DNA of 64,000 bases from positions 17,419 to 81,418 of the forward strand of contig NZ_JAKGAP010000032.1 of NCBI RefSeq assembly GCF_021532375.1, written 5' to 3'. Numbering within the stretch: position 1 is the first letter of the stretch; every line of letters begins with the position of its first letter. Below are positions 16,504-26,280 of the stretch, piece after piece. The notes beneath the pieces were generated by a model. The model saw nothing but the letters and a program-made list of their open reading frames with translations. It did no database searches and had not been told where the DNA came from. The translations under genes and the position numbers were made by a program. The stretch comes from Paenibacillus alkaliterrae (GTDB lineage: Bacteria; Bacillota; Bacilli; Paenibacillales; Paenibacillaceae).

Positions 16504-18120
16504 TTAAGCTTTGCTATTGTACCGCTCGCGGTACTCTTTCGGGCTGGTGCCGTAAAATTTCTTGAACGAGGTGCTGAAGTAGCTCGAGCTGGAGATGCCG
16601 ACGAGCATGGCGATGTCGGTCAGCCTCAAGTCGCTGTGCGAGAGCAGCTCGCACGCCTTCTTCATACGCAGGCTTGTCACGTATTCGCTAAACGTCACGC
16701 CGACATGCTGCTTGAACAAGCCCGATAAATACGTCTCGTTCAAATGAAACATACCGGCGAGCGAGGTTAGCGTCAGCTCATAGGCAAAATTATCGTCGAC
16801 GTACTTTTGAATGGCCTTCACGATAGACTGACCGCTGGAGCTGCGCGTCTTCAGCGCCTCTTTCATTACTAAGCGAGCCAGCTCCTCCAATTGCTCAAGG
16901 ATTTGCTCACGCGAATGAAAATCGCCGATCGTCATTTGACAATCCCACAGCCGTTTCTGCAGCGCCGTCTCGCCTTCCCCGTATTTTTTGGCGATGGAAT
17001 GAAACAAAAGCAATATTCGCGACGCGACGAACGTAAACGAAAACATGGGATAGTCGATATGCTTCGGAACAATGCGCTCCATTAGCGCCGAATAAGCTTT
17101 ATAGTCCCCGTTCTCGACGGATACGACGAGCTGCCTTTCCATTTCCGGCGAGAACGCCGCAATCAAATCATGCACCTGACGCTCGCCTGCCGTATTCGTA
17201 CCATGGATGGTGCTGCGGCTCCACGACAGCATGCTCGAGGAATATCCATTCTTGAATTGCCGCAAGCCGCTAACCGCTTCCCCTGCGCCGATCACACAAT
17301 CGAGTTTCAAATAATACCGGATTTGATGACGAATTTGACGAATGAAGCTATCGGCAAAATCCGTCTCGTCACGTTCCTCTAACGCATGCACCAAAAAATG
17401 CATCATCGACGGATGGCTTGCGTCATAGAAAGGATAAACCTGCCGATGGCTGCCCGCAGATTCCCTGCACAGCATTTGAAAAGCCATATGCAGCAGGTCA
17501 ATATGCTCCCGTTCATCCTCCAACCTGCCTGGCGGCACTCTCATTTCGACTGTAATGAAACGAACCGGAAGGCTTTCGTTAACGAAAGCGGACAATTGCA
17601 GCTGCTCCAGCCTTTCCTTCATGGCCAAAAGGCTGAAAAACTCCTCCTTTACTAACCGGAGCAGCATCTGCTCCTGCAGGGCAATCAACTGCTGTTCGCG
17701 TTGCAGCCGCTCGGTGCGCTGCGCTTGCTCATCGGTTTGATCCGCGGCAATTTCCGCAGACAACTTCTCAAGCAAAGCGGTCAGCTCTTTGCGGCCAACC
17801 GGCTTAAGCAAATAGTCCTTCACGCCCGCTTGAATAGCGGCCTGCATATACGCATAATCGGAATAGCCGGATAGGACGACAATTCTAAGCGCCGGATACA
17901 ATTGCTTGCATGCTTTAATCAACCCGATACCATCCATTTGCGGCATGCGAATATCGGTAATGAGCACGTCCGGAAGCCGGCGCCCGCTAAGCAGTTTCAA
18001 CGCTTCCTCGCCGTTAGACGCTTCCGCTTCGATCTGAAAACCCGCAGCATTCCAGTCAATTTTTGCCTTGATGCTATTTCGTACGCCCGCTTCGTCATCG
18101 ACAATGATAATGCTGTACAC
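16504..18120 (-). CDS. YesN-like response regulator with AraC output domain
   Basis: 538 residues. The receiver domain at 1-120 shows the acidic pair D8/D9, phosphoacceptor D56 (DVLITDIRMP) and K106 (YLLKPVG). A long middle region precedes a C-terminal AraC helix-turn-helix pair at about 435-535 (YELTLTSLAGMFHLNETYLS; LTDIAMLVGISSSSYFSTSF; FKKFYGTSPKEYRERY). It starts 7 bp after the histidine kinase stop, so the two form one unit with the upstream binding-protein gene. It likely activates sugar-uptake genes when the kinase senses a ligand. No permease gene is adjacent. Confidence 0.92.
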   Translation of the reverse strand: MYSIIIVDDEAGVRNSIKAKIDWNAAGFQIEAEASNGEEALKLLSGRRLPDVLITDIRMPQMDGIGLIKACKQLYPALRIVVLSGYSDYAYMQAAIQAGVKDYLLKPVGRKELTALLEKLSAEIAADQTDEQAQRTERLQREQQLIALQEQMLLRLVKEEFFSLLAMKERLEQLQLSAFVNESLPVRFITVEMRVPPGRLEDEREHIDLLHMAFQMLCRESAGSHRQVYPFYDASHPSMMHFLVHALEERDETDFADSFIRQIRHQIRYYLKLDCVIGAGEAVSGLRQFKNGYSSSMLSWSRSTIHGTNTAGERQVHDLIAAFSPEMERQLVVSVENGDYKAYSALMERIVPKHIDYPMFSFTFVASRILLLFHSIAKKYGEGETALQKRLWDCQMTIGDFHSREQILEQLEELARLVMKEALKTRSSSGQSIVKAIQKYVDDNFAYELTLTSLAGMFHLNETYLSGLFKQHVGVTFSEYVTSLRMKKACELLSHSDLRLTDIAMLVGISSSSYFSTSFKKFYGTSPKEYRERYNSKA

Positions 18121-18127
18121 GTCTACC

Positions 18128-19912
18128 TCACCCCTTAACGGCGGGAATGCTGATCCGAATGACCGTTCCTTCGCCGCGACTCGACTCTATGCTGACTTTA
18201 AACTGTTCCCCGTAGTATAGCCGACACCTGGACAATACATTGCGCAGACCGATACTGTCACCGCCGCTGTTCAATATGTCTACCGAATCGGCGCTGACGA
18301 GCTCTTCCATTACATGATCAATTAATTCGGCATCCATGCCGATCCCGTTGTCGGCTACCTTGATAAAGAGGCGCCCCTCCCCGGTTTTAACGCGAAGAGC
18401 TATTCGGGCTACGCCGCCCTTTTCCAGACTGTACTTCACTGCATTTTCAATGATGGGCTGCAAAATGAACTTGGCGATCAACAGCTGATTCGATGCCGTA
18501 TCCTCTTCTATCTCGACTTGCAGCCGCTCCTCGTAACGCAGCTGAAGGATGAATAAATAATCGCGGATATAATTCATTTCCTCTCTTACTTTGACCAAAT
18601 CGCTGTTTAAATTCAGCGAATACCGCATCATTTGCCCAAGCGCTTCCGTCGCATCCATCAGCACGTCATTGCGCTTCATCGCTGCAAGGCCACCAATAAT
18701 TTCCAACGTATTGTTGAAAAAATGCGGATTAATTTGAAGCAGCAGCGCTTTATATTCCGCGTTTTTCCTTCGTAGATTCGTCTCGAATTCCGTCTCGATC
18801 AGATAACGGAGCCGTGTTGTCATATTCTCGAATACCCTTGTTACATAACCGACCTCGCTGTGACCGGTTCTAACCGCCGGCATCATACTGAGCGCCTGTG
18901 CAAATTCGCCCCGTTCCACATGCTTCATCGCTCTGGCCATCGATGTTAACGGTCTCGTTATGCCATACGACAGCCAGAAGGCGGCAAGAATGACGAGCAA
19001 TAATAAGACAAGGCTGACGAGCAGCATCGTACGGCGAATTTGATCGATTTTCACGAACAGCTCCTTCTCGGGAACTTCCCCGATCACATACCAATCCTGT
19101 GCTTCAAAATAGCGGTAAAACAGCAAGTACGTTTCATCATCGCTATGAATCGGAAACACGCCGCTCGTAACATTGCCGGGAGCCGCTTTAATTTCAGCGA
19201 GACCGTCCGTTAGAAAGGATGGCCCGTCTTCAGGCAGCCGCTGATTCAGCACACTGCTGCCGTCTGAGGCAAGCAGAAACGCGCGGCCGGTTTCACCGAA
19301 ACGTATTTTCTCAATCGCATCCCTCAGCACCGAAGTCGGATAATTCACTTTTACAAATCCAGACTGTGTAAACGATTGCAATTGAACTAAGGGCAGCATA
19401 TAGCTGTTAACGAGCCGCGATTTCATGATTTCATCCGCTTGATCGGGATCGGAATGGGCTTTCGTCCATCGCTTGTCATCACTCAAGAACCGTTTATACC
19501 ACTCCTGTTCCAAATACGTTCGATCCTGCGTCCACACGCCGCCTCCGAAATCAGAAAAGACGCCGATGGAGATGCCGCTGGAGTTGTTGATCGAGTAGGA
19601 AGACACATATTCAACCAGCTTTTGCTTCGCGAGCAGCCGCTCCTCCATCGAACTATCCGGGCTCATTAATGCTGTAACCCAATCCTGCGTCACCCGGTTG
19701 CTCATCACTTGATTGCCGATTTCTTCGACTTGGGTCATAAACGTATTGACATGCGAGCCGAATTGCTCAATCGTCTGTGACGTAGACGTCTCAATAGATT
19801 GACGGATAAGCTTGGCGGACTCTTCGCTTAATAGGAATACGAGAGCGATAAAGGGGACGATAAGCAGGAAGGAGAAAGCCGCCATCAGCCGGCTTCGCAA
19901 CGAAAAAAACAT
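18128..19912 (-). CDS. YesM-like sensor histidine kinase
   Basis: ATG 19912 after GAGAGGGG gives 594 residues. There are two membrane helices (about 10-30 and 290-310) around an extracellular dCache-like sensor, then HAMP. The His_kinase domain carries LLLQINPHFFNNTLEIIGGL, with the phosphoacceptor His in NPHF. The ATPase shows IIENAVKYSLEKGG (N box) and VADNGIGMD (G1). It is the partner of the AraC response regulator downstream. The neighbouring binding lipoprotein may present ligand to its outside domain, as proposed for similar trios; that is inference. Confidence 0.92.
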   Translation of the reverse strand: MFFSLRSRLMAAFSFLLIVPFIALVFLLSEESAKLIRQSIETSTSQTIEQFGSHVNTFMTQVEEIGNQVMSNRVTQDWVTALMSPDSSMEERLLAKQKLVEYVSSYSINNSSGISIGVFSDFGGGVWTQDRTYLEQEWYKRFLSDDKRWTKAHSDPDQADEIMKSRLVNSYMLPLVQLQSFTQSGFVKVNYPTSVLRDAIEKIRFGETGRAFLLASDGSSVLNQRLPEDGPSFLTDGLAEIKAAPGNVTSGVFPIHSDDETYLLFYRYFEAQDWYVIGEVPEKELFVKIDQIRRTMLLVSLVLLLLVILAAFWLSYGITRPLTSMARAMKHVERGEFAQALSMMPAVRTGHSEVGYVTRVFENMTTRLRYLIETEFETNLRRKNAEYKALLLQINPHFFNNTLEIIGGLAAMKRNDVLMDATEALGQMMRYSLNLNSDLVKVREEMNYIRDYLFILQLRYEERLQVEIEEDTASNQLLIAKFILQPIIENAVKYSLEKGGVARIALRVKTGEGRLFIKVADNGIGMDAELIDHVMEELVSADSVDILNSGGDSIGLRNVLSRCRLYYGEQFKVSIESSRGEGTVIRISIPAVKG

Positions 19913-19939
19913 AAGGCAGCCCCTCTCTTTTAAATACAC

Positions 19940-21280
19940 TCAATTGGCAATCGATTTAGAATCGGCATACGCCTTATCGATCGTGCTGATTGCATCATCG
20001 ATCGCCTCATCCAGGTTTCGTTTCTCCAGCGTCACTTCCACAAACAAATTTTTGACGGCTTCCGACACTTGAGGAAACACCGGTGTAATGGGACGCGGTC
20101 TGCCGTACTTTTGATTTTGGATGACGAATATATTTTTGGGATACTCGTTCAGCTCCGTAAATTCCTTAGCAACCGAATACCTTGCTGGGATGTCCTTCGT
20201 AACGCTGCTGTACAGCTTCAATCCCTCGTACCCGGTCATCCAATTCACAAACAGCCAAGCTTCTTCCGGATGCTTGCTTTTCGTGGAGATGCCCAGCGCC
20301 CAGCTGCCGTTCGCAACGGCTTGTCTGCTCCCCTTCGGCAGAGGGGCGACATCGAAATCCTCTCCCAGCTTAAAATCCGGAAATTTCTCGGCAATATGCG
20401 ATAATGTCCAGGTGCCGTCGATCGTAATGCCAAGCTTGCGGTTCGGAAAAGCGTCAACCGGATATTCGAACGAGGCGACCTTATATTTCGTAAACAGCTC
20501 GGTATAAAACGTTAATGCCCGCTTCGTTTCGGGCGAGTCCAGAAACCCTCTCGCCGTAGTCCCCTCCGCATTCATCACGTCTCCGCCGAATTGCCATATA
20601 ATCGGATATTTAAAATAAGCGGTTGCCCCCGCATTTTGAAAGCCTTGGGCCGGATCGATGCCGTAAATGCCGTTCGCGGGATCATTAATTTTCACGGCCG
20701 CCTCCAGCACCTGCCCCCACGTCCAAGCTTCGTCGGGATTACGGGAAGGCAGCGGAATTCCAGCGGCTTCGAACATCTTTTTATTATAAAACATCGCGAT
20801 CGACGACTCCGTCATAGGAGCCAAATAAATGTCGTTCTTATACGTGTAGCCTTCAATCGTCGTAAGCGGTATATCCTCCAAATTCCCATCCTTTTTGAAA
20901 TGTTCCGTAAGCGGTATAAGAGCCCCCGCCTGCGCGTAAGAGGCGAGATTAGGAGCGTCGACGGCCATGATATCGGGCGGATTGCCTGCAGCGACTGAGG
21001 TTCTTAGCTTTGTATCATAATCGCTGTAAGGAAATGGCGTCATTTCTATTTTAATCGTTGGATGCTTCTTCATAAAAGCTGCGGTCAATTGCTCGTAAGC
21101 CGTATTTTCCGCGTTATTTCCCGAGTTTCGCCAAAAAGTAAGCGTTACCGTTTTTTCAGCTGCGACATGGTCTATTCGACCCTTATTGTCCGTCAAATGG
21201 CCTTCGCCTTTCATGCAGCCCGTTATAATCATGACACACATTGCCGTCATCATGGCGATTGTTCTATATTTTACCCGCAC
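19940..21280 (-). CDS. Sugar-binding lipoprotein without permeases
   Basis: 446 residues. The signal peptide MRVKYRTIAMMTAMCVMIITGC ends in a lipobox (ITGC, Cys22). The mature region is a family-1 binding protein (TLTFWRNSGNNAENTAYEQL; DIMAVDAPNLASYAQAGALI; DEAWTWGQVLEAAVKI; EEAWLFVNWMTGYEGLKLY). It heads a three-gene unit with the kinase and response regulator. No permease or ATPase gene flanks it, so it may be a sensor accessory or serve permeases elsewhere. Confidence 0.88.
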   Translation of the reverse strand: MRVKYRTIAMMTAMCVMIITGCMKGEGHLTDNKGRIDHVAAEKTVTLTFWRNSGNNAENTAYEQLTAAFMKKHPTIKIEMTPFPYSDYDTKLRTSVAAGNPPDIMAVDAPNLASYAQAGALIPLTEHFKKDGNLEDIPLTTIEGYTYKNDIYLAPMTESSIAMFYNKKMFEAAGIPLPSRNPDEAWTWGQVLEAAVKINDPANGIYGIDPAQGFQNAGATAYFKYPIIWQFGGDVMNAEGTTARGFLDSPETKRALTFYTELFTKYKVASFEYPVDAFPNRKLGITIDGTWTLSHIAEKFPDFKLGEDFDVAPLPKGSRQAVANGSWALGISTKSKHPEEAWLFVNWMTGYEGLKLYSSVTKDIPARYSVAKEFTELNEYPKNIFVIQNQKYGRPRPITPVFPQVSEAVKNLFVEVTLEKRNLDEAIDDAISTIDKAYADSKSIAN

Positions 21281-21479
21281 GGATCGGCACCCCCTTAAAT
21301 TATCATGATCTGATGCAGCATGTTATCCAATCAGAATAACAGATTTCTTGGATGGAGTACTTATCATTTTCTCTGTTTTACAGTTTAAATATTCTCAGGT
21401 TGTTTCAAAGGCTGGAGAATGGGTAATAAGAGTACACCAAACAAAACAAATCGCTAATTAAAAAGGCTGGTGAGGATCG

Positions 21480-22361
21480 ATGGAAAAACAACGTATTCAC
21501 GCTGGTGGCATCGATTTCGTCTATGAAGAGTGCGGCAGCAGCAACAGCAAAGTAATCGTATTGCTTCACGGATTTTGCGGCTCTTCCCTATATTGGCATA
21601 AAATATGTCCGGTACTGAGCGAGCAATATCGCGTTATCATACCGAATCTGCGCGGTCATGGAGGCTCCCAAAGCCCCGAAGGCACGTATTCAATGGAAAT
21701 GATGGCCGAGGATATCGCGATGCTGCTGGAATCGCTGCAGATTGATAAGGTTGTCATGTTCGGTCATTCCTTGGGCGGTTACGTAACCGCCGCCTTCGCC
21801 GAGCGATATCCGGACAGGCTTTCCGGCTTCGCTCTGATCCATTCCACGGCACTGCCGGATACGGAGGCAGCGAAAGAGAAGCGGAGGCAAGATATGGCGG
21901 ACATTCGCGCAAATGGAATTACTCCTTATGTTCGCGGCATTATTCCGAACTTATTTAAGGAAGAGAAGCTTGAGGAATTGCATGACGAGGTTGATCAGCT
22001 GATTGGCGTCGGGCAGCAAATGACGGAGCAGGCCGCAATCTCGACGCTTGAGGGCATGATGCAGCGTCCCGACAGAAGCCATGTGCTGGCTGAGGCCAAA
22101 TATCCGGTATTGCTTGTTGCCGGCGCCGAGGATGCTGTCGTTAAACCGGACGATACGTTTACCGTTACGAATCTTCATGAGGCCGAAACGACCTACAAAT
22201 ACCCTCATATCCTGGAGACAACCTTCGAGGATGTCGCGCATATGAGTCTCGTCGAGGTTTCCGATCAGCTTGCAAGGGTTATGGCCACCTATTTGCAGAC
22301 GCTCTATGAGCGCGAGGAGAATAGAACCGAGGGAAAGACGGACGTTGCAAGCGGAAAATAA
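21480..22361 (+). CDS. Alpha/beta-fold hydrolase
   Basis: 293 residues, no signal peptide. The HGFCGSS oxyanion motif (residues 30-36), NLRGHGGS (56-63) and nucleophile elbow MFGHSLGGY with Ser97 are clear. The acid (AGAEDAVVKPD) and His (EDVAHMSL) follow at the C-terminus. The family hydrolyses esters, lactones or similar bonds. It is a single gene with a good terminator at 22388, next to a uronate-type operon but not in it. The substrate is unknown. Confidence 0.88.
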   Translation: MEKQRIHAGGIDFVYEECGSSNSKVIVLLHGFCGSSLYWHKICPVLSEQYRVIIPNLRGHGGSQSPEGTYSMEMMAEDIAMLLESLQIDKVVMFGHSLGGYVTAAFAERYPDRLSGFALIHSTALPDTEAAKEKRRQDMADIRANGITPYVRGIIPNLFKEEKLEELHDEVDQLIGVGQQMTEQAAISTLEGMMQRPDRSHVLAEAKYPVLLVAGAEDAVVKPDDTFTVTNLHEAETTYKYPHILETTFEDVAHMSLVEVSDQLARVMATYLQTLYEREENRTEGKTDVASGK

Positions 22362-22387
22362 TTTTGCCGATTACGATTATACCGCGG

Positions 22388-22430
22388 GCTGTCTTTGAAG
22401 TAGATAACTGCTTCGGGGACAGCTTTTTTT
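22388..22430 (+). terminator. Terminator after the hydrolase gene
   Basis: Stem GCTGTC (22388-22393) with GACAGC (22418-22423) and inner GAAG/CTTC pairs, followed by seven T residues. Confidence 0.85.
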
Positions 22431-22452
22431 GCTGTTTTATGGATTTACACTG

Positions 22453-22466
22453 CCATACTTGTATGG
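22453..22466. promoter_or_regulatory. Candidate operator for the GntR regulator
   Basis: CCATACTTGTATGG is a perfect palindrome about 35 bp before the GntR start, overlapped by a direct copy (GTATGGTAGTATGGTAG). The position suits autoregulation. Confidence 0.55.
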
Positions 22467-22501
22467 TAGTATGGTAGCGTGAGATCGAAAGGAATGATCG
22501 T

Positions 22502-23179
22502 ATGGACTTCCGTATTCGCCCGCAGCCCGTCTCCACCAGGGATGCGGTCTACTATCAGCTAAGAGAGCAAATTTTGAAGCTTGAGCTCCCTCCCGGAACG
22601 CCGCTATCCGAGAATGAAACCTCCGTTCTGTTCAAGGTTAGCCGAACGCCCGTCCGTGAAAGCTTCCTGAGGCTTGCTCAAGAAGGTCTGGTGCAGGTTC
22701 TTCCGCAGCGGGGCACATTCGTATCGTTAATCGATACGGCTCTCGTCGAGGAAGCCAGGTTTATGCGGGAGCAGTTGGAGAGAGCCGTTATCCTGCTCGC
22801 TTGCGCTCACTTTCCGGAGCAGGCGCTAACGCAGCTGGAGATGAATCTGCGGCAGCAGCAGGCTTGCCTTCAAGATCCGGATGACAAAAGCATGTTCGAG
22901 CTGGATGAAGCGTACCACCGTATTTTGTTCGATGGCTGCAGCAAGAGCAATATGTGGGCGGTCATGCAGCAGATGAATACCCATTTGAATCGCAGCCGCA
23001 TGTTAAGGCTTGTCGACGATCATAATTGGGAGCAGCTTTATGAGCAGCATCGATTCATTTATGAAGCCATCGAAGCACAAGATGCGCGGCGCGGCGAACA
23101 GCTGATGAAGGAGCATCTTAGCCTGAACATTGCGGATCAGGCTCTGCTGAAAGAGAAATACCCGAATTATTACAAATGA
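22502..23179 (+). CDS. GntR-family regulator, FCD subfamily
   Basis: 225 residues. The winged helix at about 15-75 shows YYQLREQILKLELPPGTPLS and VSRTPVRESFLRLAQEGLVQ. The helical FCD effector domain follows (FELDEAYHRILFDGCSKSNM; EQHRFIYEAIEAQDARRGEQ) with His residues that usually bind a metal. Its stop lies 20 bp before uxuA, so it belongs to the uxuA-uxuB unit. It probably represses it until a hexuronate intermediate is present. E. coli UxuR/ExuR are of the same subfamily. Confidence 0.9.
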   Translation: MDFRIRPQPVSTRDAVYYQLREQILKLELPPGTPLSENETSVLFKVSRTPVRESFLRLAQEGLVQVLPQRGTFVSLIDTALVEEARFMREQLERAVILLACAHFPEQALTQLEMNLRQQQACLQDPDDKSMFELDEAYHRILFDGCSKSNMWAVMQQMNTHLNRSRMLRLVDDHNWEQLYEQHRFIYEAIEAQDARRGEQLMKEHLSLNIADQALLKEKYPNYYK

Positions 23180-23199
23180 CCGCAGGAGGCGTGTGTTTC

Positions 23200-24282
23200 A
23201 TGAAAATGACGTTCAGATGGTTCGGAGAAGGAAATGATACGGTTCCTCTCAGCTATATTAAGCAAATTCCGGCAACCGACGGCATCGTTTGGTCGCTGCA
23301 TGACATTGCGGCTGGCGAGGAATGGCCGCTGGATCGTATTTTGGAAGTAAAGGAGCAGGCAGAACGTGCCGGCTTGCACATCGATGTTGTTGAAAGCGTT
23401 AACGTGCATGAGGATATCAAGCTCGGCCTTCCGTCTCGTGACCTATATATTGAGAATTACAAAAAGACGATCGAGAAGCTTGGAAGCGTTGGCGTAAAGG
23501 TCATTTGCTACAACTTCATGCCGATCTTCGACTGGCTGCGCACCGACTTGCATAAACCGATGGGCGATGGCGCTACCGCGTTATTTTATGAAAATAGCCG
23601 AATCGCAAATGCGGACCCTTTCCAATTGGTGAAGGAAATTAATGCGAATTCCGCGTTGACGATGCCGGGCTGGGAGCCGGAGCGGCTGCAGCATTTGACC
23701 CGATTGTTCGAAGCTTATCAAGGCGTGACGGAGGAGCATTTGTGGGAAAACCTGCGTTATTTTCTGAACGAAATCATTCCGGTGGCTGAACGCAGCGGCA
23801 TTCGTATGGCGATTCACCCGGATGATCCGCCTTGGTCCGTGTTCGGCTTACCTCGCATCATGACCTGTCAGGAAAAATTCCGCAAATTTTTGCAGCTTTA
23901 TGACAGCCCTTACAACGGAATTACGCTGTGCAGCGGCTCGCTGGGCGCAAATCCGGACAATGATATTGTAGCGATGATTCATGAATTCGGCGATCGCATT
24001 CCGTTCGCGCACATCCGCAACGTTCGCGTATATGACAACGGCGATTTCATAGAAACGTCGCATCGCACGCAAGACGGCTCCGTTGATATTGCCGGCATCG
24101 TTCGCGCGTATCACGAGATCGGGTTTACAGGCTATGCCCGGCCGGATCACGGCCGCCATATTTGGGATGAGAAATGCAGACCGGGCTACGGCTTATATGA
24201 CCGCGCACTTGGCATCATGTATTTATGGGGACTTTGGGATGCTTATGAGCTTGAAGCAGAGAAGAAGGTGAGCGGCGTATGA
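23200..24282 (+). CDS. uxuA: D-mannonate dehydratase
   Basis: ATG 23200 preceded by AGGAGG gives 360 residues, matching the family length. The start [20 protein letters not shown] parallels the WRWYGPNDPVSLADVRQ start of E. coli UxuA. Metal-site signatures [19 protein letters not shown] (residues about 205-223), LCSGSLGAN and [11 protein letters not shown] are present. It converts D-mannonate to 2-keto-3-deoxygluconate in hexuronate catabolism. It overlaps uxuB by four bases (ATGA). Confidence 0.95.
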   Translation: MKMTFRWFGEGNDTVPLSYIKQIPATDGIVWSLHDIAAGEEWPLDRILEVKEQAERAGLHIDVVESVNVHEDIKLGLPSRDLYIENYKKTIEKLGSVGVKVICYNFMPIFDWLRTDLHKPMGDGATALFYENSRIANADPFQLVKEINANSALTMPGWEPERLQHLTRLFEAYQGVTEEHLWENLRYFLNEIIPVAERSGIRMAIHPDDPPWSVFGLPRIMTCQEKFRKFLQLYDSPYNGITLCSGSLGANPDNDIVAMIHEFGDRIPFAHIRNVRVYDNGDFIETSHRTQDGSVDIAGIVRAYHEIGFTGYARPDHGRHIWDEKCRPGYGLYDRALGIMYLWGLWDAYELEAEKKVSGV

Positions 24283-25133
24283 TACAACTTCCCATTCATG
24301 AATCGCTTGCCGGCAAAATAGCGGTCGTCACCGGCGGCGCCGGCGTGTTATGCCGCGTCATGGCGTTCGAGCTGGCTCGTCAAGGCGCTAAGATCGCGAT
24401 TCTAAATCGAACGGTTGAGAAAGGTGAAGCGGTTGCGGAGGAGATTCGCGCCGCAGGCGGTACCGCAATTGCGGTCGCTTGCGACGTAACAAGCGTCGAA
24501 AGCACTCGGGCGGCAGGCGCTGCCGTGCTCGAGCAGCTGGGTGCTTGCGATATCTTAATCAATGGCGCAGGCGGCAATCACCCGAGCGCGAATACGACGA
24601 ACGAAACCTTTAAGCCTGAGCATTTGAATGCGGACAACATAACGACGCTGTTCAGCCTAAGCGTGGACGGCTTCCGCAGCGTCATGGATCTGAACTTCGT
24701 CGGAACGCTAATCCCGACGCAAATATTCGCGGAGCAGATGCTTGGGCGGACAGGCGCGGTCATTATTAATATTTCGTCCATGAGCGCCCCTTCGCCCATG
24801 ACGAAGGTTCCGGCTTACAGCGCGGCGAAGGCTGCCATCGTCAACTTCACGCAATGGCTGGCGGTTCATCTGGCGGAGTCGGGCATCCGGGTTAATGCGA
24901 TTGCTCCTGGCTTTTTCTTAACGGACCAGAACCGTAAGCTGCTCACGAACGAGGACGGCAGCTTGACCGAGCGCTCGGGCAAAATCATTTCCCACACGCC
25001 GATGCGGCGGTTCGGCAAGCCGGAGGATCTGCTCGGTGCCCTGCTGTGGCTCGCCGACGACACGACAGCAGGCTTCGTAACCGGAACGACGATTCCCGTG
25101 GACGGCGGATTTTTAGCTTACTCGGGCGTATGA
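24279..25133 (+). CDS. uxuB: SDR-family D-mannonate oxidoreductase (probable)
   Basis: 284 residues. The Rossmann glycine motif is [14 protein letters not shown] (residues 15-28; TGGxxxL variant), with NAG-type GAGGN, catalytic Ser-Tyr-Lys in NISSMSAPS and [13 protein letters not shown], and a C-terminal [15 protein letters not shown] enzymes directly after UxuA in Bacillales reduce fructuronate to mannonate (B. subtilis YjmF). Overlap with uxuA and the shared operon support that role. The classical long UxuB of E. coli is a different family. Confidence 0.85.
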   Translation: MIQLPIHESLAGKIAVVTGGAGVLCRVMAFELARQGAKIAILNRTVEKGEAVAEEIRAAGGTAIAVACDVTSVESTRAAGAAVLEQLGACDILINGAGGNHPSANTTNETFKPEHLNADNITTLFSLSVDGFRSVMDLNFVGTLIPTQIFAEQMLGRTGAVIINISSMSAPSPMTKVPAYSAAKAAIVNFTQWLAVHLAESGIRVNAIAPGFFLTDQNRKLLTNEDGSLTERSGKIISHTPMRRFGKPEDLLGALLWLADDTTAGFVTGTTIPVDGGFLAYSGV

Positions 25134-25219
25134 AGCTTAAGCGGCGAATTCCTTTTCTCCTCCGTATGAGATAGACGGCAATATGCCACCCTACAGGAGG
25201 AAGGGAGGGTGAAGCAGCT

Positions 25220-25345
25220 ATGACATCGTCCAAAAACCGTCGCGAAAACGCTTGGCATCTGCGCAAGCATACGCAGCAGCCGCATGGCAAAGTGAAGTCG
25301 CTCGAAGAGCTAAGCCAAGAAGACAGCTCCAAAGCGAAACAATAA
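25220..25345 (+). CDS. Small basic protein, DUF6254-like
   Basis: A 41-residue frame starts at ATG 25220 with GGAAGGGAGGGTGAAG upstream and is followed by a terminator. The motif AWHLRKHTQQPHGKVKSLEE resembles the short Bacillales family I know as DUF6254 (RxxxWxxRKxxQxPHGKVKS). No function is known. It stands alone between uxuB and the terminator. Confidence 0.7.
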   Translation: MTSSKNRRENAWHLRKHTQQPHGKVKSLEELSQEDSSKAKQ

Positions 25346-25378
25346 GGTAACGGTCTTTTAACAGACAAAAACGATATG

Positions 25379-25420
25379 AAAACCTCCACCTGCAGGCATT
25401 AGCTGCAAATGGAGGTTTTT
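25379..25420. terminator. Bidirectional terminator
   Basis: AAACCTCCA (25380-25388) pairs with TGGAGGTTT (25410-25418), with T residues on the plus side and a short T-run on the minus side. It serves the small plus-strand gene and the leftward dehydratase gene. Confidence 0.8.
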
Positions 25421-25440
25421 CTCCATTAAAGCTTGCGTAT

Positions 25441-25728
25441 TTAATCATTTTTATATACACGGTCAAATTGTGCAGCAGCTTTAAAATCAAGCTCGGTCAA
25501 GCCGCCATCCTTCCATGTCGTCATGCGCAGCGTTACCATCTTGTAATCGATGGCGATAAAGGGGTGATGATTCAGCTGTTCGGAAGCTTCCGCCACCCGA
25601 TTCACGAATGCTATGCCGTCCAAAAACGCGCGGAACCGGTATTTTTTCACGATCCACTTGCCATCCTCCCGCTTCCAGCCATCCAAGGCGGCGAGCTTCT
25701 CTTCCACTTGTTCTTCGGTCAGCTTCAT
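25441..25728 (-). CDS. 4a-hydroxytetrahydrobiopterin dehydratase (PCD/DCoH)
   Basis: ATG 25728 after GGGAGTGACGAGG gives 95 residues, the usual family length. The signature EQLNHHPFIAIDYKMVTLRM carries the catalytic His pair, followed by TTWKDGGLTELDFKAAAQFD. The enzyme dehydrates pterin-4a-carbinolamine, though many bacterial copies sit in genomes without aromatic amino acid hydroxylases. It lies 18 bp after an HTH gene and is likely co-transcribed with it. Confidence 0.92.
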   Translation of the reverse strand: MKLTEEQVEEKLAALDGWKREDGKWIVKKYRFRAFLDGIAFVNRVAEASEQLNHHPFIAIDYKMVTLRMTTWKDGGLTELDFKAAAQFDRVYKND

Positions 25729-25746
25729 CCTCGTCACTCCCGCGTT

Positions 25747-25974
25747 TCAAAATGATGTACTTGATGAGGACCGCAGTTCATAAAGGTCCCGTACATCACA
25801 TTTTACCGTGTCGGCGATGGATATGGCTACCTTGAGGGGCATAACCCGCGTATTTTCAATATAATCGTTAATCCGCTCCGGCTTAACAAGCAGCGCGGCC
25901 GCAAGCTCCAGCCTCGACATACCACAGTCGACTAAACGCTGGTCAAGTAAGCAGGATCCCAGCTCCCATTTCAT
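25747..25974 (-). CDS. Small XRE/Cro-type HTH protein
   Basis: ATG 25974 after GGGAGG gives 75 residues. The single domain reads LDQRLVDCGMSRLELAAALL...RINDYIENTR, a Cro/C1 helix-turn-helix, with a C-terminal ISIADTVKCDVRDLYEL typical of this family. The 306 bp upstream (25975-26280) hold no gene I can support. The target is unknown. Confidence 0.8.
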   Translation of the reverse strand: MKWELGSCLLDQRLVDCGMSRLELAAALLVKPERINDYIENTRVMPLKVAISIADTVKCDVRDLYELRSSSSTSF

Positions 25975-26280
25975 CGTGCTGACCTCCCTAACATCATATA
26001 GCCTCTCGGCATTCGCCAAACTACACCATTATTGCCAAAATGGGCTTGATCTATTTATAAACTTGGGATTCATGCATAGCTATTTCCCTGATTGCGGGCT
26101 TTCATGTACACTTAACCTATCATTCAACATCGTGAGGTGCTGCAACTGGGCTATCGTAGATAAGCTGCTGGCTATGGCTGAACCAACTTAGTCATTCAAC
26201 AAAAAGAGGCTGATCGCGCAAGGTCTCTGTGTCTAGACCAAACGGACAGCCTTGTAGATTATTTACGAGAAGGTTTCTCT
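25975..26280. other. Intergenic stretch without a recognisable gene
   Basis: Apart from the promoter region of the HTH gene and a hairpin at about 26206-26252 I see nothing. A 71-codon plus-strand frame has no ribosome site and an unlikely composition. Confidence 0.5.
26202..26252 (-). terminator. Terminator after the HesB-like gene
   Basis: Minus strand AGGCTG...CAGCCT with inner GGTCT/AGACC pairs, ending CTTTTTG. It follows the stop at 26281. Confidence 0.6.

Noticed and set aside
25441..25974. HTH gene plus pterin dehydratase as a toxin-antitoxin pair
   Set aside because: The dehydratase is a clear DCoH enzyme with intact active-site His residues, so no toxin is present.
25976..26191. 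71-codon plus-strand frame
   Set aside because: No ribosome site, Cys/Leu-rich random look, no family resemblance.
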